Below, piece by piece: positions 61,998-64,000 of a stretch of DNA of 64,000 nucleotides. The notes under the pieces were generated by a model. It did no database searches. It was not told where the DNA came from and worked only from the letters and a program-made list of their open reading frames with translations. The DNA comes from Allacma fusca (Eukaryota > Arthropoda > Collembola > Symphypleona > Sminthuridae), in the NCBI GenBank assembly GCA_947179485.1, contig OX359249.1:2728001-2792000 (forward strand), read 5' to 3'. Position 1 is the first letter of the stretch, and every line of letters begins with the position of its first letter. A program made the position numbers and the translations under genes.

Positions 61998-62951
61998 GAT
62001 GTATCCCTTTGGATTTTCATATATTCCACGTATTTTTGGAGAATCTTTGAAATAAGGGTTGTGCATATACGGACAAATGAAAAAAAAATGTGAGTAAAAA
62101 AATGAGTGTATAATTTTGGTATTTAAGAATTATTATTGTGTGGATGATTTCCATGTGATTTCCAATAGTTATTAATTGGAATGAGGAGCTGGGACGGACT
62201 GGGCATGAGGAAGGTTGTAGAAAGCTTGGATTTGGTGATTGGACGGCGGAATATAGCGGAGGACCTTGATGTAAGAGTGAGGGGATTGTGAGGGATGACA
62301 AAGGAATGTTGATGGTGTGATGATTATGCATTTATGTTTAATATTTTCGAGTACAGAGAAAAATTGAAAAGTTATCACATGTGGATTGAGGGATGACTTG
62401 CGGATTATTTTTGGGTGCAAGTGCCCAGAGCCGCACCTTAACTCCAAAGCTTTTCCTCTTTTCTTTGGCCTGCATTGGAATGCGTCTCTGTGAGGAGAGC
62501 TCTTGATAATAGTAATTATTCTGGATCATCATAAATGCTCAGCCATTATCACATAATCCCACCACACGGAGAAGAATATCATCAAAAATATTTCCCAGCA
62601 AAAAGTAAACATCCATCCACTCTCCCATTGTCCTTGTGCAATTCCCTTCCATCTCTAATCTCCGCTTCCCAGTTTCATCATTTTTTCCCATCTCAATCCT
62701 CCTTCCCTCAAAACGGTTGAAACAACTTCATTCCACTTCATTAAATTACCATTGCGGAGCTCAATGGGACGATTTACTTATTCCATTGGCATCTCCCCCC
62801 TTGCCCAGTACCCCATGTTTATTTTAGAGCTTGGACATCTGAAAAAAATTTAATTACGGTCATAACACTTACATTACATTGCCTCCTTCCAATTATGTTT
62901 GTAGCTCTCACTGGGCTATTACATGCTCCAGCAATAATAATTTTTAACTTT

Positions 62952-63125
62952 CAGAGCACTCCCGCTATAAGAGGAGAAGCCTTAGAAGCATAAAATTTTG
63001 GACTCTTGAAAAATAGCAAGAAAAAATAGCATATGGCTGTAAATGGGAACGCACCCAAATCCTCTTCTCCTGTATAGACTGCAATTTAATGTATTAAAGG
63101 TGACTCGGATAACAAGTGTACATTG
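62952..63125 (+). mobile_element. MITE (CAGTG family)
   Basis: CAGAGCACTCCCGCTATAAG at the left, GTAAATGGGAACGCACCCAA as core and ACAAGTGTACATTG-TA at the right, 174 bp. Confidence 0.75.
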
Positions 63126-63335
63126 TAGAAGAACAAATTTTAAGGTGTATCCAAATTGGATCTTTCTCGCCATAAATGACCAATTCGCAGTCAATTTTTT
63201 TCCTTCAGTAGAAACATTAAATTGAAAGAGACAACAAATAAATAGCAAGGGAGAAAAAACAGATTTTTAGCTGGAGTTGAGTATTCTCCCTAATTTAAAA
63301 TTCTCTCCTCGTCAATGACAACCAGCCGGTGAGAG

Positions 63336-63364
63336 AGTGAGAGAGAGAGAGCGAGTGAGTGAGA
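63336..63364 (+). repeat. Degenerate (GA/GAGT)n tract
   Basis: GAGAGTGAGAGAGAGAGAGC followed by GAGTGAGTGAG; an impure purine tract with no MITE end beside it. Confidence 0.75.
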
Positions 63365-63576
63365 ATGCGCATCATCATAAATAGTAACAGATCTTTCATA
63401 CAAGTCATAAATTTTTTATTTCAATGGGATCTGAAACAGGAGCAAATTCCAATGGGATGTAAATGTCTTGGAAAGCACAAGCTGAAAGAAGAGGTTTTCC
63501 TCCTCGTTTAAAGCAAACAAGTATTAACATTACAATTTTTTATTGATTCTTGGAAGGGATCATTAGATAAGTTATA

Positions 63577-63781
63577 CAGTGGTTGGTTGCTATTAGTGAC
63601 TCTCCTGTTAATAGTGTTTACCTCCAAGGAAAATATTGATACATTTCCTATCAAAATCCATGGGAAATATTCTATTATAAAAAAACATTCAAAATTCTTC
63701 TCTTGGCAAAAGCCTGGAATCATAAATTTAAGCCTCAAATTTTTGCTCCATTTAGGGCTGCCTGGTCTAAATCGTCCACTG
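63577..63781. mobile_element. MITE, CAGTGG-type ends, possible sister subfamily
   Basis: TA-CAGTGGTTGGTTGCTATTA at the left and AAATCGTCCACTG-TA at the right, 205 bp. The TA flanks and first six bases agree with the main family, but the next bases and the core do not. Confidence 0.55.
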
Positions 63782-64000
63782 TAACCCCGGGTAGGTAAAA
63801 AAAGGAGGAAAACGCTAATTTAGAGTTGTGTGCGTACATGTAATAAAAGTAACAACTGTTTCACACTATTGACATATTTGACTGAGAGAAGTGAGGGAAA
63901 AAATGTAGGAAATGGAAGATACATTGTTGGTGCTTGGACGATTAGATTTGGTGTGTGAGATTTGAAGCACCCTGGGATGGCTCTATGGACGAGCTGTTTG

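Noticed and set aside
1-64000. LTR retroelements, Polintons or other virus-derived elements
   Set aside because: No integrase, protease, capsid or envelope-like ORF and no long direct repeats were seen; the only reverse transcriptase belongs to the LINE.

Overview
This is a eukaryotic, almost certainly animal (invertebrate) genomic window. It is AT-rich, has many (CT/GA)n and some (CA/TG)n tracts, and shows no bacterial-style gene packing. The species cannot be fixed from the sequence. I found no host gene that I can name, no RNA gene, no CRISPR array and no LTR or virus-like element.

Two kinds of mobile DNA dominate. The first is one nearly intact LINE (about 19.58-23.19 kb, + strand). It has a single 1,014-residue ORF (20035-23079) with an AP-type endonuclease and a reverse transcriptase, a CpG-rich 5' leader and an (AATCA)n 3' tail, and looks CR1/L2-like. 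The second is a family of short non-autonomous DNA transposons (MITEs), seen here as about 40 full or partial copies. They are typically 160-205 bp, begin CAGTGNACTCTC, end GAGAGTNCACTG, and often sit between TA dinucleotides, which fits a Tc1/mariner (perhaps pogo-like) origin. A shared asymmetric core lets most copies be oriented; minus copies carry ACCACAATGTTAATTTTTCT on the + strand. No transposase for the family is present.

Layout. 0-16 kb: scattered and clustered MITE copies, with clusters at 6.1-6.75, 8.1-8.4 and 12.05-12.85 kb. 16-19.5 kb: mostly unassigned. 19.6-23.2 kb: the LINE. 24.2-25.0 and 28.2-33.4 kb: dense MITEs. 33.5-45 kb: few MITEs, weak candidate exons (the best a 196-codon minus-strand ORF at 34455-35045) and a decayed 27-bp minisatellite at 42.85-43.48 kb. 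45-64 kb: MITEs again, including inverted and direct close pairs.

The observations most worth a second look are the MITE family itself, the (CT/GA)n tracts that lie exactly inside several MITE ends, the minisatellite, and the MITE-poor interval with candidate exons. I did not find an obviously new multi-gene system. All copy boundaries were placed by eye, without alignment tools.
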